A DNA stretch of 64,000 nt from UBA5272 sp964393005 (GTDB taxonomy: Bacteria > Patescibacteriota > Minisyncoccia > Phycocordibacterales > UBA5272). Positions 46,044-53,348 of the stretch are shown in pieces (position 1 is the first letter of the stretch; each line of letters starts with the position of its first letter). The notes beneath the pieces are model-generated. The model did not search any database and was not told the DNA's origin. It worked only from the letters and a program-made list of their open reading frames with translations. A program made the position numbers and the translations under genes. Location: assembly GCA_964393005.1 (NCBI GenBank), contig CAYMRR010000001.1, positions 1 to 64,000 of the forward strand, read 5' to 3'.

Positions 46044-46117
46044 GGTGCGATGGCGAAGTGGTCTAACGCTGCGGTTTGCAAAACCGTCATTCGCGGGTTC
46101 AAATCCCGCTCGCACCT
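46044..46117 (+). tRNA. tRNA-Cys (anticodon GCA)
   Basis: The acceptor GGTGCGA pairs with TCGCACC, discriminator T (U73, a Cys identity element); the anticodon loop is TTGCAAA (GCA). The T-arm GCGGG-TTCAAAT-CCCGC is perfect. Confidence 0.95.
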
Positions 46118-46199
46118 CAAAGCATAAATCTATACTTTTCTAAAAGCTTTATTCTTTTAAAAGTTATTTTCTTATGCTATAATAGTTTTTGTTTTCTAG

Positions 46200-46272
46200 G
46201 GGCCCTTAGCTCATATGGTAGAGCGCCGGTTTTGCACTCCGGAGGTGAGCGGTTCGATTCCGCTAGGGTCCA
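46200..46272 (+). tRNA. tRNA-Ala (anticodon TGC)
   Basis: The acceptor GGGCCCT pairs with AGGGTCC and includes the G3-T70 wobble pair that defines tRNA-Ala; discriminator A; the anticodon loop is TTTGCAC (TGC). The anticodon stem closes with a T-T mismatch next to the loop. A TGC-TATAAT promoter box lies about 20 bp upstream. Confidence 0.93.
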
Positions 46273-46360
46273 CAAATTACTCTGAATACTATAAATAAAA
46301 AATCAAAAAAGTATTCTAGAAACCCTTGACTTTTAAATATAGACATGCTATGATACAATT

Positions 46361-46414
46361 GGTGGAATATCGGCCTAATATTTAAAAACTCTCTTTTTGG
46401 AGGGTTTTTTCTTT
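46361..46414 (+). ncRNA. Candidate short RNA, family copy B
   Basis: The promoter is TTGACT (46326-46331), 17-bp spacer, TGC-TATGAT (46349-46354). The expected start is G46361, 7 nt downstream. The RNA begins GGTGGAATATCGGCCTAAT and runs about 50 nt to a terminator with stem arms 46384-46394 and 46399-46409 plus a six-T run. Copy A shares the first 10 transcribed bases, the start spacing and the 16 bases around the -35. A separate promoter (46425-46453) for the following gene lies just after the terminator, so this is not simply that gene's leader. Confidence 0.5.
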
Positions 46415-46424
46415 TTTATTTTAT

Positions 46425-46453
46425 TTGACAAAATACAGTTTTTTTGATATTTT
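46425..46453 (+). promoter_or_regulatory. Promoter for the 480-aa membrane protein gene
   Basis: TTGACA (46425-46430), 17-bp spacer, TATTTT (46448-46453), directly after the terminator of short RNA copy B. Confidence 0.5.
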
Positions 46454-46506
46454 TCTTTTAGAAACAAGTACTTTTATAATAAATCTTTAAAACCAAATAG
46501 ACAAAA

Positions 46507-47949
46507 ATGGACAAGTTTTTTAAAAATTCCGCTCTAATAGGTTTAATATTAGTCGGTGTAGCCATGCTTGGAGCTATGATAATAGTATCCGTAGTAAAGC
46601 TTATTATTTTCCTAATAATAGTATTTTTAATAACTTTTATTTCAAATCTATTTATTAGTAATAATGAAGAATTTAGAATAAATCTTGCTCTTGGAATAAA
46701 TCCTGCAGCCAGCAGATTTAGACTTTGGGAGTTTATTAAATTCTTTTTAGTATGGATAATATATTTATTAGTTTTAATAAATATGTTTCCAGGTTTACGA
46801 ACTAATGTAAATATAGTAGATTTTCTTTGGGATACTATAACTTTGTCACTTCATGTATTTACTAGTACTGTATATACAAAGAATGGGCGAGTAAGGGTTC
46901 TCTATACTAGATTTTCAGAAAAAGTAGGCCTTATTTTACCTCCTGGATACTTTCTATCTCCAGCTATTTGGTTTTGGTATAGACTTTCAAAACCAATGCT
47001 TCTTTCTTATTCTGAAAATACTAGAAAATTAAATTTAGTAGCAGATAATGAAGAAAATTCTGAAGATAATGAGAGAAAAAATGTTTTTCATCTTTATAAA
47101 GATGATAGAGTAGCAAAAATACAAACTAGTTTAAAAGGGACTGGAGCATTGTTTTACAATTTTATTTTACTCAATTCTTCTAAAATCCGTTTTACAGAAA
47201 ATATGAGTTTTTTTAGAGTTTTTGTTAGTTTAGTTTTGGCTTTTACTTTAAATATTTCTTTATACTACACTGTTTTAAATTCTTATTATACAGATACAGA
47301 AGTATTAAATAAAGTAAAAACTTTTATTTTAGAAAGAAATAAAGATGCTGTAGAAAAAAATAAAGGAATTTCTGCTTCTTTTTTTTCTAAAACTATTAAC
47401 ATAATAGACAAAACAAATAACAAAGAAAAAGCTATCTCTAGAAACCCTTATATTAGCAATCTTTCTTGGGAAAATTTAAGAGTGAGGGATAGATATACTG
47501 TAAAATTTTTTGCTGCTAGAAATAATAGAGAAATAACGGTAGAAGGATTTTTTGTAGGGAAAAGAGAGTCTGAGTTTTATTTTCCACATGTCTATGTCGA
47601 CGGATATGAAGGTGATCAAAGTTTTTTTTATAACTTTTTTAAAGTTCATATAGAAGAAATGTCTTTTAAAAACGGACAAGTCTGGAGAAATAGAGATATG
47701 GATTTAAGTGAATATATATCTATTATAAAAAATAAAAATAGAATAGATTCTTATTGTTATAGAAAAATAAAAATTATCCCTATCGGAAGACATAAAGGCA
47801 TTATAGATTGGTATTTATTGGATGCGGGAGTAGGAACTACATACAGACCTTTTGCTATTTATTATCAAAAATCTGAAAGTTTTACCTCCATAAGAGACGC
47901 AGAAAAATTTAATACTAATCAAAGATTTAATTTAGAAAATTTTGATTAA
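46507..47949 (+). CDS. Multi-TM membrane protein of unknown function (480 aa)
   Basis: No family recognised. The N-terminal part has TM segments at about 10-30, 33-52, 73-95 and possibly 140-160, a soluble loop of about 60 residues with an acidic patch (ADNEENSEDNERKN), a further TM at about 240-265, and a C-terminal soluble domain of about 200 residues (RYTVKFFAARNNREITVEGFFVG; PIGRHKGIIDWYLLDAGVG). It stands alone between a promoter and a terminator. Too long and too irregular for a transporter I know. Confidence 0.5.
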   Translation: MDKFFKNSALIGLILVGVAMLGAMIIVSVVKLIIFLIIVFLITFISNLFISNNEEFRINLALGINPAASRFRLWEFIKFFLVWIIYLLVLINMFPGLRTNVNIVDFLWDTITLSLHVFTSTVYTKNGRVRVLYTRFSEKVGLILPPGYFLSPAIWFWYRLSKPMLLSYSENTRKLNLVADNEENSEDNERKNVFHLYKDDRVAKIQTSLKGTGALFYNFILLNSSKIRFTENMSFFRVFVSLVLAFTLNISLYYTVLNSYYTDTEVLNKVKTFILERNKDAVEKNKGISASFFSKTINIIDKTNNKEKAISRNPYISNLSWENLRVRDRYTVKFFAARNNREITVEGFFVGKRESEFYFPHVYVDGYEGDQSFFYNFFKVHIEEMSFKNGQVWRNRDMDLSEYISIIKNKNRIDSYCYRKIKIIPIGRHKGIIDWYLLDAGVGTTYRPFAIYYQKSESFTSIRDAEKFNTNQRFNLENFD

Positions 47950-47965
47950 TTTCTTATTCTAAATT

Positions 47966-48024
47966 TAAAACCCCAAATAAGTCAAAACACCTATAAATAA
48001 GTTTTGGTTTATATGGGGTTTTTA
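47966..48024 (+). terminator. Terminator after the 480-aa gene
   Basis: Outer stem AAAACCCCA (47967-47975) with TGGGGTTTT (48014-48022) encloses an inner stem CAAAAC/GTTTTG, followed by T-rich DNA. Confidence 0.75.
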
Positions 48025-48033
48025 TTTTATGAT

Positions 48034-48072
48034 AAAATTAAAATAAATTAAAATAAATTAAAATAAATTAAA
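48034..48072 (+). repeat. 10-bp tandem repeat upstream of dprA
   Basis: The unit AAATAAATTA occurs three times without change (48041-48070) with partial copies on both sides. The 10-bp period places the A-tracts on one face of the helix, which bends DNA; it may act as an UP-element or simply be a simple-sequence slippage product. Confidence 0.7.
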
Positions 48073-48104
48073 GATAAGAAAAATAAAATTTTATCATTAA
48101 GTAT

Positions 48105-49196
48105 ATGTCTCAAGAATTTAAAAATATTTTTAAAGAAGAAATGGAAGAAACAGAAAATATAGAAGAATTTTCTTTAACTGAAAAGGCGAGTGAAGATAAA
48201 ATAGATGAATTTTTAGATTTTGATGACTATTCTATAGTAAAAATTTTAAAGAAAGATTTTTATAAATATGCTCTTCTTTCTCCACTTTTGGAAATAAAAG
48301 ATACACCAAAACAGCTTTTTATAAAATATAAATCAAAAGAAAATTTAGATAATTTTTTAAATAAAAATTTTGATGGAGAAGATTATAAAGTTTTGACAAT
48401 AGTAGGTAGTAGAAAAAATACAAATTATGGAAAAGAAGTACTTAGCTATTTGCTAAAATATCTGACGGGAGAAAAAGTAATAATAGTTTCTGGTCTTGCC
48501 TTAGGTGTAGATTCTTTAGCTCATAAGTTTTCTTTAAAAAATGATTTGCCTACTATTTCTATACCTGGGTCTGGGCTTAGTAAAAAAGTTTTATATCCTT
48601 CTCAAAATATTTCTTTAGCCGAAGATTTGCTTAAAGCTGAAAATATTTTTATTTCAGAATACGAAATAGATAGAAAAAGTGAAATATATTTTTTCCCTGC
48701 AAGAAATAGAGTGATGGCAGCTATATCTGATGCTGTGCTTATAGTAGAAGCTGGAGAAAAAAGTGGTACTCTTATTACAGCCAAATTAGCTTTAGATTAT
48801 AATAAAGATGTAGGAGTTATACCAAATAATATTTTTGCTGAAGGGTCTGTAGGTTCTAATAAGCTCATAAAAGAAGGTGCTACACCAATTTTAAATATTA
48901 CAGATCTTTTAGATTTTTTAAATATCAATAAAGATGTACAAGGAGTCCTTGCTTTAAATTTTAATAATGAAGAAGAAAAAAATAAATTTAAAAATATATT
49001 AGACACTCTTTCTGAATATGAAAAAAATATATTACAAAAAGTTTTGCAAGCTGGAAGTATAGAAAAAGATATATTATTAGAAAATTTAGAAGAAGAATAT
49101 AATATGAGTTATACAGATTCTTTGGTAGCTCTTATGAGTCTAGAAATAAACGGCTTTATAAAAGAAAAAGAAGGAGAAATAGGTATAGTAAGATAA
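48105..49196 (+). CDS. dprA: DNA-processing protein DprA (Smf)
   Basis: DprA loads RecA on incoming single-stranded DNA in natural transformation. The 363-aa protein has a Rossmann core: VLTIVGSRKNTNYGKE (about 97-112), IIVSGLALGVDSLAHKFSL, SIPGSGLSKKVLYP, SEYEIDRKSEIYFFPARNRVMAAISDAVLIVEAGEKSGTLITA (key residues throughout), and a winged-helix-like C-terminus. An acidic N-terminal extension of about 90 residues is longer than usual. No other com gene lies here. Confidence 0.92.
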   Translation: MSQEFKNIFKEEMEETENIEEFSLTEKASEDKIDEFLDFDDYSIVKILKKDFYKYALLSPLLEIKDTPKQLFIKYKSKENLDNFLNKNFDGEDYKVLTIVGSRKNTNYGKEVLSYLLKYLTGEKVIIVSGLALGVDSLAHKFSLKNDLPTISIPGSGLSKKVLYPSQNISLAEDLLKAENIFISEYEIDRKSEIYFFPARNRVMAAISDAVLIVEAGEKSGTLITAKLALDYNKDVGVIPNNIFAEGSVGSNKLIKEGATPILNITDLLDFLNINKDVQGVLALNFNNEEEKNKFKNILDTLSEYEKNILQKVLQAGSIEKDILLENLEEEYNMSYTDSLVALMSLEINGFIKEKEGEIGIVR

Positions 49197-49263
49197 ATTT
49201 TAGATTAATTATTAAATAAAAATTTAATAAGAATTATTAGTTGTGATATAATAATTTTAAATT

Positions 49264-51255
49264 ATGAATAAAATAGTGCAAGGGAAAATAATCATTACAA
49301 GTAAAGGTGATGGCTATTTGAAACTTTTAGAACATCATGAAGGTATAGATGAATATTTTACTGAAGGAGAATATGTGTTTATTGATAGAGATCATTTAAA
49401 TACTGCTTTGCATGGAGATATTGCCGAAGTAGAAGTGTTAGGAATGAAAAGAAATGAAAAGACAGAAGTAGATACTTTTTATGGAAAAGTTTTAAGAAAT
49501 GTAGAAAGAGCAAAATATGCTCATTCTGGAAAATTAGAAGAAGAAAACAATACTTTATTTTTGGTTCCAGATGATAAAAAAACTTATACCGACTTTGTCA
49601 TAGAAAAAGATAAAACTTTGGGAGCTAAACCAGGAGATAAAGTAGTAGTAGAAATAACTCACTGGACAGATCATAAGAGAAGCCCGTTTGCTAAAGTTAT
49701 TAAAATTTTAGGAAAGCCTGGAGAAAATAATGCCGAAATGCTAGCTTTTGCTCTTGAAAGAGGTTTTTCAGATAAACCTAGAGAAGATGTGCTAGAAGAA
49801 GCAGAAGCTCTTTACAAAAGAGGAATAACCGAAGAAGATAAAATTTTAAATGAAAATGGAATAGATGGCAGAAGAGATTTTAGAAATATTACTACTTTTA
49901 CTATAGACCCACCAGATGCAAAAGATTTTGATGATGCTATAAGTGTAAGAAAATTAGAAAATAATAACTATGAAATAGGTATACATATTGCCGATGTTTC
50001 TTTTTATTTAAAAGAAGATTCTAAAATGAATGAAGAAGCTGTCTTTCGAGAAACTAGTGTGTATTTGGTGGACAGGACTATACCAATGCTTCCAGAAGTG
50101 CTTTCAAACGACTTATGCTCTTTAAAAGAAGGAGAAGAAAAGCTTGCATTTAGTGCTGTTTTTGAAATGACAGAAAAAGCTAAAATAGTAAAAGAGTGGT
50201 ATGGAAAAACTCTTATCAAATCTGACAAAAGTCTTACTTACAATGATGCTCAAAAAAGTATAGAAACAGGAAAAGGAGATTTTGCTGAAGAGATAAATAT
50301 TTTAAATAATTTAGCCAAAATTTTAGAAAAAGAAAATAAAGATAATGGAGCATTAGAAATAGAATCTCAAGAAGTAAAATTCAAATTAGATAAAAAAGGA
50401 GTACCAGTAGATGTATTTTTGGTAGAGATTAAAGATGCTAATAAATTAATAGAAGAGTTTATGCTACTCGCTAATAGAAAAGTGTCTAAATTTATAAATG
50501 ATGAACAAAAGAAAAACAATGCTCCTGAAATATCTATTTATAGAATTCACAATAAACCAGAATCAGAAAAAATGCATGAGCTTGCACTTTTTATAAAATC
50601 TTTAAATGAAAATGTTCGTTTTATAGATGGGTTAATACCAACTACAGAATTAAATAATCTTTTTCTAAAATTAAAAGAAGAAGGTAGAGAAGCTGAAAAA
50701 GATTTACTTTCTCTTCATGTGACAAGAAGTATGCAAAAAGCTATTTATTCTACAAAAAATATTGGACACTATGGTTTAGCTTTTCCTTATTATTCTCATT
50801 TTACTTCTCCTATTCGTAGATATCCAGATATTTTGCTACATAGAATACTTTTTAGAATATTAAATAAAGATTTTCCAAAAGCTGAAGAAAAATATTATTT
50901 TGATAGAATGTGTGACCTTGCAAGCAAAAGAGAAAAAGAAGCTCAAGATGCTGAAAGAGGAAGTGTAAAATACAAGCAGACAGAATATATGTCTTATAGA
51001 ATTGGTAAAGAATTTGAAGGTGTAGTTTCTGGTATTTCTCAGTGGGGCATATATGTAGAAGAAGCAAAAAGTAAAGCCGAAGGTATGATTCGCCTAAAAG
51101 ATTTAGGGGCAGATTTTTATGTTTATAATAGTAAACTTTCAAAAATAATAGGTGAAAATTCTGGAGAAGAATGGAGAATAGGGGATAGAGTGAAAATAAG
51201 AGTAAAAGCTACCAATTTAGACTTAAGACAAATAGATTATGAACTTTTACGATAA
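49264..51255 (+). CDS. rnr: Ribonuclease R / RNase II family exoribonuclease
   Basis: The 663-aa 3'-5' exoribonuclease has N-terminal cold-shock OB folds (about 1-170), the RNB catalytic core with the Asp cluster DPPDAKDFDDAIS (about 214-226), SYYSHFTSPIRRYPD-type segment near 505, and a C-terminal S1 domain (EFEGVVSGISQWGIYVEEAKS, about 585-605). RNase R is the helper of tmRNA and degrades structured RNA. A GTGATATAAT box lies about 15 bp upstream of the ATG. Confidence 0.95.
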   Translation: MNKIVQGKIIITSKGDGYLKLLEHHEGIDEYFTEGEYVFIDRDHLNTALHGDIAEVEVLGMKRNEKTEVDTFYGKVLRNVERAKYAHSGKLEEENNTLFLVPDDKKTYTDFVIEKDKTLGAKPGDKVVVEITHWTDHKRSPFAKVIKILGKPGENNAEMLAFALERGFSDKPREDVLEEAEALYKRGITEEDKILNENGIDGRRDFRNITTFTIDPPDAKDFDDAISVRKLENNNYEIGIHIADVSFYLKEDSKMNEEAVFRETSVYLVDRTIPMLPEVLSNDLCSLKEGEEKLAFSAVFEMTEKAKIVKEWYGKTLIKSDKSLTYNDAQKSIETGKGDFAEEINILNNLAKILEKENKDNGALEIESQEVKFKLDKKGVPVDVFLVEIKDANKLIEEFMLLANRKVSKFINDEQKKNNAPEISIYRIHNKPESEKMHELALFIKSLNENVRFIDGLIPTTELNNLFLKLKEEGREAEKDLLSLHVTRSMQKAIYSTKNIGHYGLAFPYYSHFTSPIRRYPDILLHRILFRILNKDFPKAEEKYYFDRMCDLASKREKEAQDAERGSVKYKQTEYMSYRIGKEFEGVVSGISQWGIYVEEAKSKAEGMIRLKDLGADFYVYNSKLSKIIGENSGEEWRIGDRVKIRVKATNLDLRQIDYELLR

Positions 51256-51325
51256 TTTTCTTATCTCTTTTCTTTTTTAGATAAATGTGCTATATTATCG
51301 AGATAAAAATTAATACAAATTTATT

Positions 51326-51631
51326 ATGCTAAAAATCAGATTACAAAGATTGGGAAGAAAAAATGATCCTCATTTTAAATTGATCGTTACACCTCATACT
51401 TATAAACCAAAAACTCATAAATTTATAGAAGACTTAGGATTTTATAATCCAAAAAGTGGAGTATATGAATTTAAAGCTGATAGAATAAAATATTGGCTAG
51501 GAGTAGGAGCAAAAACTTCTCCTACAGTTCACAATTTTCTAATAAGTAAAAAGATTATTGAAGGTAAAAAGATAAATGTTTTACCTAAAAAAAGTGTAAC
51601 TCAACCCAAAAAAGATTTAAAAAAGAAATAA
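51326..51631 (+). CDS. rpsP: Ribosomal protein bS16
   Basis: The 101-aa protein has the bS16 signature at its start (MLKIRLQRLGRKNDPHFKLIV) and the DLGFYNPKSG and IKYWLGVGAKTSPTVHNFL segments. Its promoter box TATATT with TGC lies about 38 bp upstream. Followed by khpA; the usual order rpsP-khpA-rimM-trmD is kept except that rimM is missing. Confidence 0.97.
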   Translation: MLKIRLQRLGRKNDPHFKLIVTPHTYKPKTHKFIEDLGFYNPKSGVYEFKADRIKYWLGVGAKTSPTVHNFLISKKIIEGKKINVLPKKSVTQPKKDLKKK

Positions 51632-51732
51632 TTAACATTTCTTAATATTTAAAAAAGAATACTTTTTTGCGTGCTATAATAGATTGGTTATTAAGTTTTT
51701 GTTAGAAATAAATAAAATTGAAAATTAAATAT

Positions 51733-52065
51733 ATGGTTAAAGATTCAGAATTTGTAGAATACATAGTGAAGAGTTTAGTAGACAATCCAAATGATGTAAA
51801 AATAGAAAGAAAGGTAGATGAAATGGGGGTACTTATCACTGTAGATGTTGGTAAAGATGATATGGGAAAGATTATAGGTCGCCAAGGTGCTACAGCAAAA
51901 GCTATTCGTACTTTACTTCGTGTAGTAGGAATGAAAAATAATGCTAGAGTAAATCTTAAAATCAACGAACCAGAAGAAATGCTTGGTGCACAATCTGGAG
52001 AAGAAGGATATAGATCTCACCTTGATGATGTAGATGCAGTAATGGATGAAATTAAAAATCTTTAA
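51733..52065 (+). CDS. khpA: KH-domain RNA-binding protein KhpA
   Basis: The KH motif GKIIGRQGATAKAIRTLLRVV (about 46-66, GxxG loop GRQG) and the position after rpsP identify KhpA, a partner of KhpB/EloR in RNA binding and cell elongation. The ATG at 51733 is preferred over the TTG at 51718, giving about 110 aa. This is 30 residues longer than usual, with an acidic C-terminal helix (SHLDDVDAVMDEIKNL). An extended -10 (TGC-TATAAT) lies about 45 bp upstream. Confidence 0.9.
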   Translation: MVKDSEFVEYIVKSLVDNPNDVKIERKVDEMGVLITVDVGKDDMGKIIGRQGATAKAIRTLLRVVGMKNNARVNLKINEPEEMLGAQSGEEGYRSHLDDVDAVMDEIKNL

Positions 52066-52087
52066 TTTATTTATCTATTAATAATAT

Positions 52088-52142
52088 TAAAAAATAAAAC
52101 CGCTTTTTAGGCGGTTTTGTTTAAAAGAGGGGCATATTTCTT
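52088..52142 (-). ncRNA. Candidate short RNA, family copy C
   Basis: On the minus strand TTGACA (52178-52173), 17-bp spacer and TGC-TATGAT (52155-52150) are followed by ATAATT and the 5' segment AAGAAATATGCCCCTCT, close to copy A (GGAATATGCGCTCT). AAGA can pair with TCTT. The RNA would be about 55 nt, ending at the hairpin shared with khpA. It is divergent from trmD and occupies the position where rimM is usually found. Confidence 0.5.
52096..52118. terminator. Bidirectional terminator after khpA
   Basis: AAAACCGC pairs with GCGGTTTT with a 7-nt loop. On the plus strand it ends the rpsP-khpA transcript; on the minus strand its U-rich tail ends short RNA copy C. Confidence 0.85.
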
Positions 52143-52227
52143 AAATTATATCATAGCAAATCTAGATAGTTTTGTCAAGTGTTTTTAACTTTAAAAACTT
52201 GCTAAAATAAGTTAAAATTTAATAAAT

Positions 52228-52980
52228 ATGAAGTATTTTGTAATAAGCTTATTTCCAGAAATAATAAACTCTTATGGAGAAGAATCTATAATAGGTAAAG
52301 CTGTAAATAAAAAGCTTATTAATATCAAAACTTTTCAATTAAGAGACTATACAAAAGATAAGCATGGCAGGACAGATGGCAAACCTTATGGAGGGGGGCC
52401 TGGTATGGTGCTTTGGGTAGACCCTATAATAAATACTTTTGCTAAAATTTTAAAAGAAATAGAAAAAGATAAAAAGAAAGCAAAGAAAAATCTTTTAATA
52501 GTCAACTTTGTACCAAGTGCAGAAATTTTTAATAATAATTTAGCTAAAACTTATGCTAAAAAATATGATTATATTATTTTTATCTGTGGTAGATATGAAG
52601 GCATAGATGCTAGGGTAAATAAAGTCATAAAAGATATTTTAGCTAATAAGAAAAAAGAATTAAAAGAAAAAGATATTACTCTAAACTCTAAAATAATAGA
52701 TCTTTCAGTAGGTGATTTTGTTTTGACTGGAGGAGAATTGCCTGCACTTATTATGATAGATGCTATATCTAGGCAAATAGCTGGAGTACTTCATGATACA
52801 GAAAGCTTAGAAGAAAATAGGGTGGCTAGTAGTGAAGTCTATGCTAGACCAGAAATTTACGAAAGAAAAATAGGAAATGCTAAAACAGGGAAAATTAAAA
52901 AATATAAAGTGCCAGAAGTATTGCTTTCTGGGCATCATAAAAATATAGAAAACTGGAGAAAAGAAAGAGATAATAAATAG
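52228..52980 (+). CDS. trmD: tRNA (guanine37-N1)-methyltransferase
   Basis: TrmD makes m1G37 and prevents +1 frameshifting. The 250-aa protein has the trefoil-knot SAM-binding motifs DGKPYGGGPGMVL (about 49-61), FICGRYEGIDARV and SVGDFVLTGGELPALIMIDAISR. rimM, which normally precedes it, is not present between khpA and trmD. Confidence 0.96.
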   Translation: MKYFVISLFPEIINSYGEESIIGKAVNKKLINIKTFQLRDYTKDKHGRTDGKPYGGGPGMVLWVDPIINTFAKILKEIEKDKKKAKKNLLIVNFVPSAEIFNNNLAKTYAKKYDYIIFICGRYEGIDARVNKVIKDILANKKKELKEKDITLNSKIIDLSVGDFVLTGGELPALIMIDAISRQIAGVLHDTESLEENRVASSEVYARPEIYERKIGNAKTGKIKKYKVPEVLLSGHHKNIENWRKERDNK

Positions 52981-53011
52981 CTATAAAATAAATTCTTAAA
53001 AAATTAAAAAA

Positions 53012-53227
53012 ATGTATATAAAAGTAAAAGTAAAAACAGAGCAAAAGAAAGAATCTTTTGAAAAATCTAAAAAAGAAGATGAATATCTCATCTCTGTAAG
53101 AGAAGAAGCTAGAAATGGTTGGGCAAATGAGGCGATATTAAAAATCTTAAAAAGAGAATTTAATACTAATAATATTCGTCTTATTTCTGGAGCTACTAGC
53201 CCGAGTAAGATATTTTCTGTTGATTAA
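53012..53227 (+). CDS. DUF167/YggU family protein
   Basis: The 71-aa protein fits the small DUF167 fold: IKVKVKTEQKKESF at the start, ISVREEARNGWANEAILKIL (equivalent to the family's VxAxPxDGKANxALIxxL) and IRLISGATSPSKIFSV (family: ...GxxSRxKxxxI). The function of this family is unknown. It lies 31 bp after trmD, probably in the same transcript, and before tRNA-Thr. Confidence 0.8.
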   Translation: MYIKVKVKTEQKKESFEKSKKEDEYLISVREEARNGWANEAILKILKREFNTNNIRLISGATSPSKIFSVD

Positions 53228-53275
53228 AATTTGTATATTAAATTTTATTTGCTATACTTTTATTTATATTTATCA

Positions 53276-53348
53276 GCCAATATAGCTCAGTCGGTAGAGC
53301 GCATCCATGGTAAGGATGAGGTCGTCAGTTCGATCCTGACTATTGGCT
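53276..53348 (+). tRNA. tRNA-Thr (anticodon GGT), target of the mobile element
   Basis: The acceptor GCCAATA pairs with TATTGGC, discriminator T; the anticodon loop is ATGGTAA (GGT); T-arm GTCAG-TTCGATC-CTGAC. CCA is not encoded. The left end of the mobile element begins at the last paired base (53347), so the element sits exactly at the 3' end of the tRNA and leaves it intact. Its probable original terminator now lies at 57311-57335, beyond the element. A TGC-TATACT promoter box lies upstream. Confidence 0.95.
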
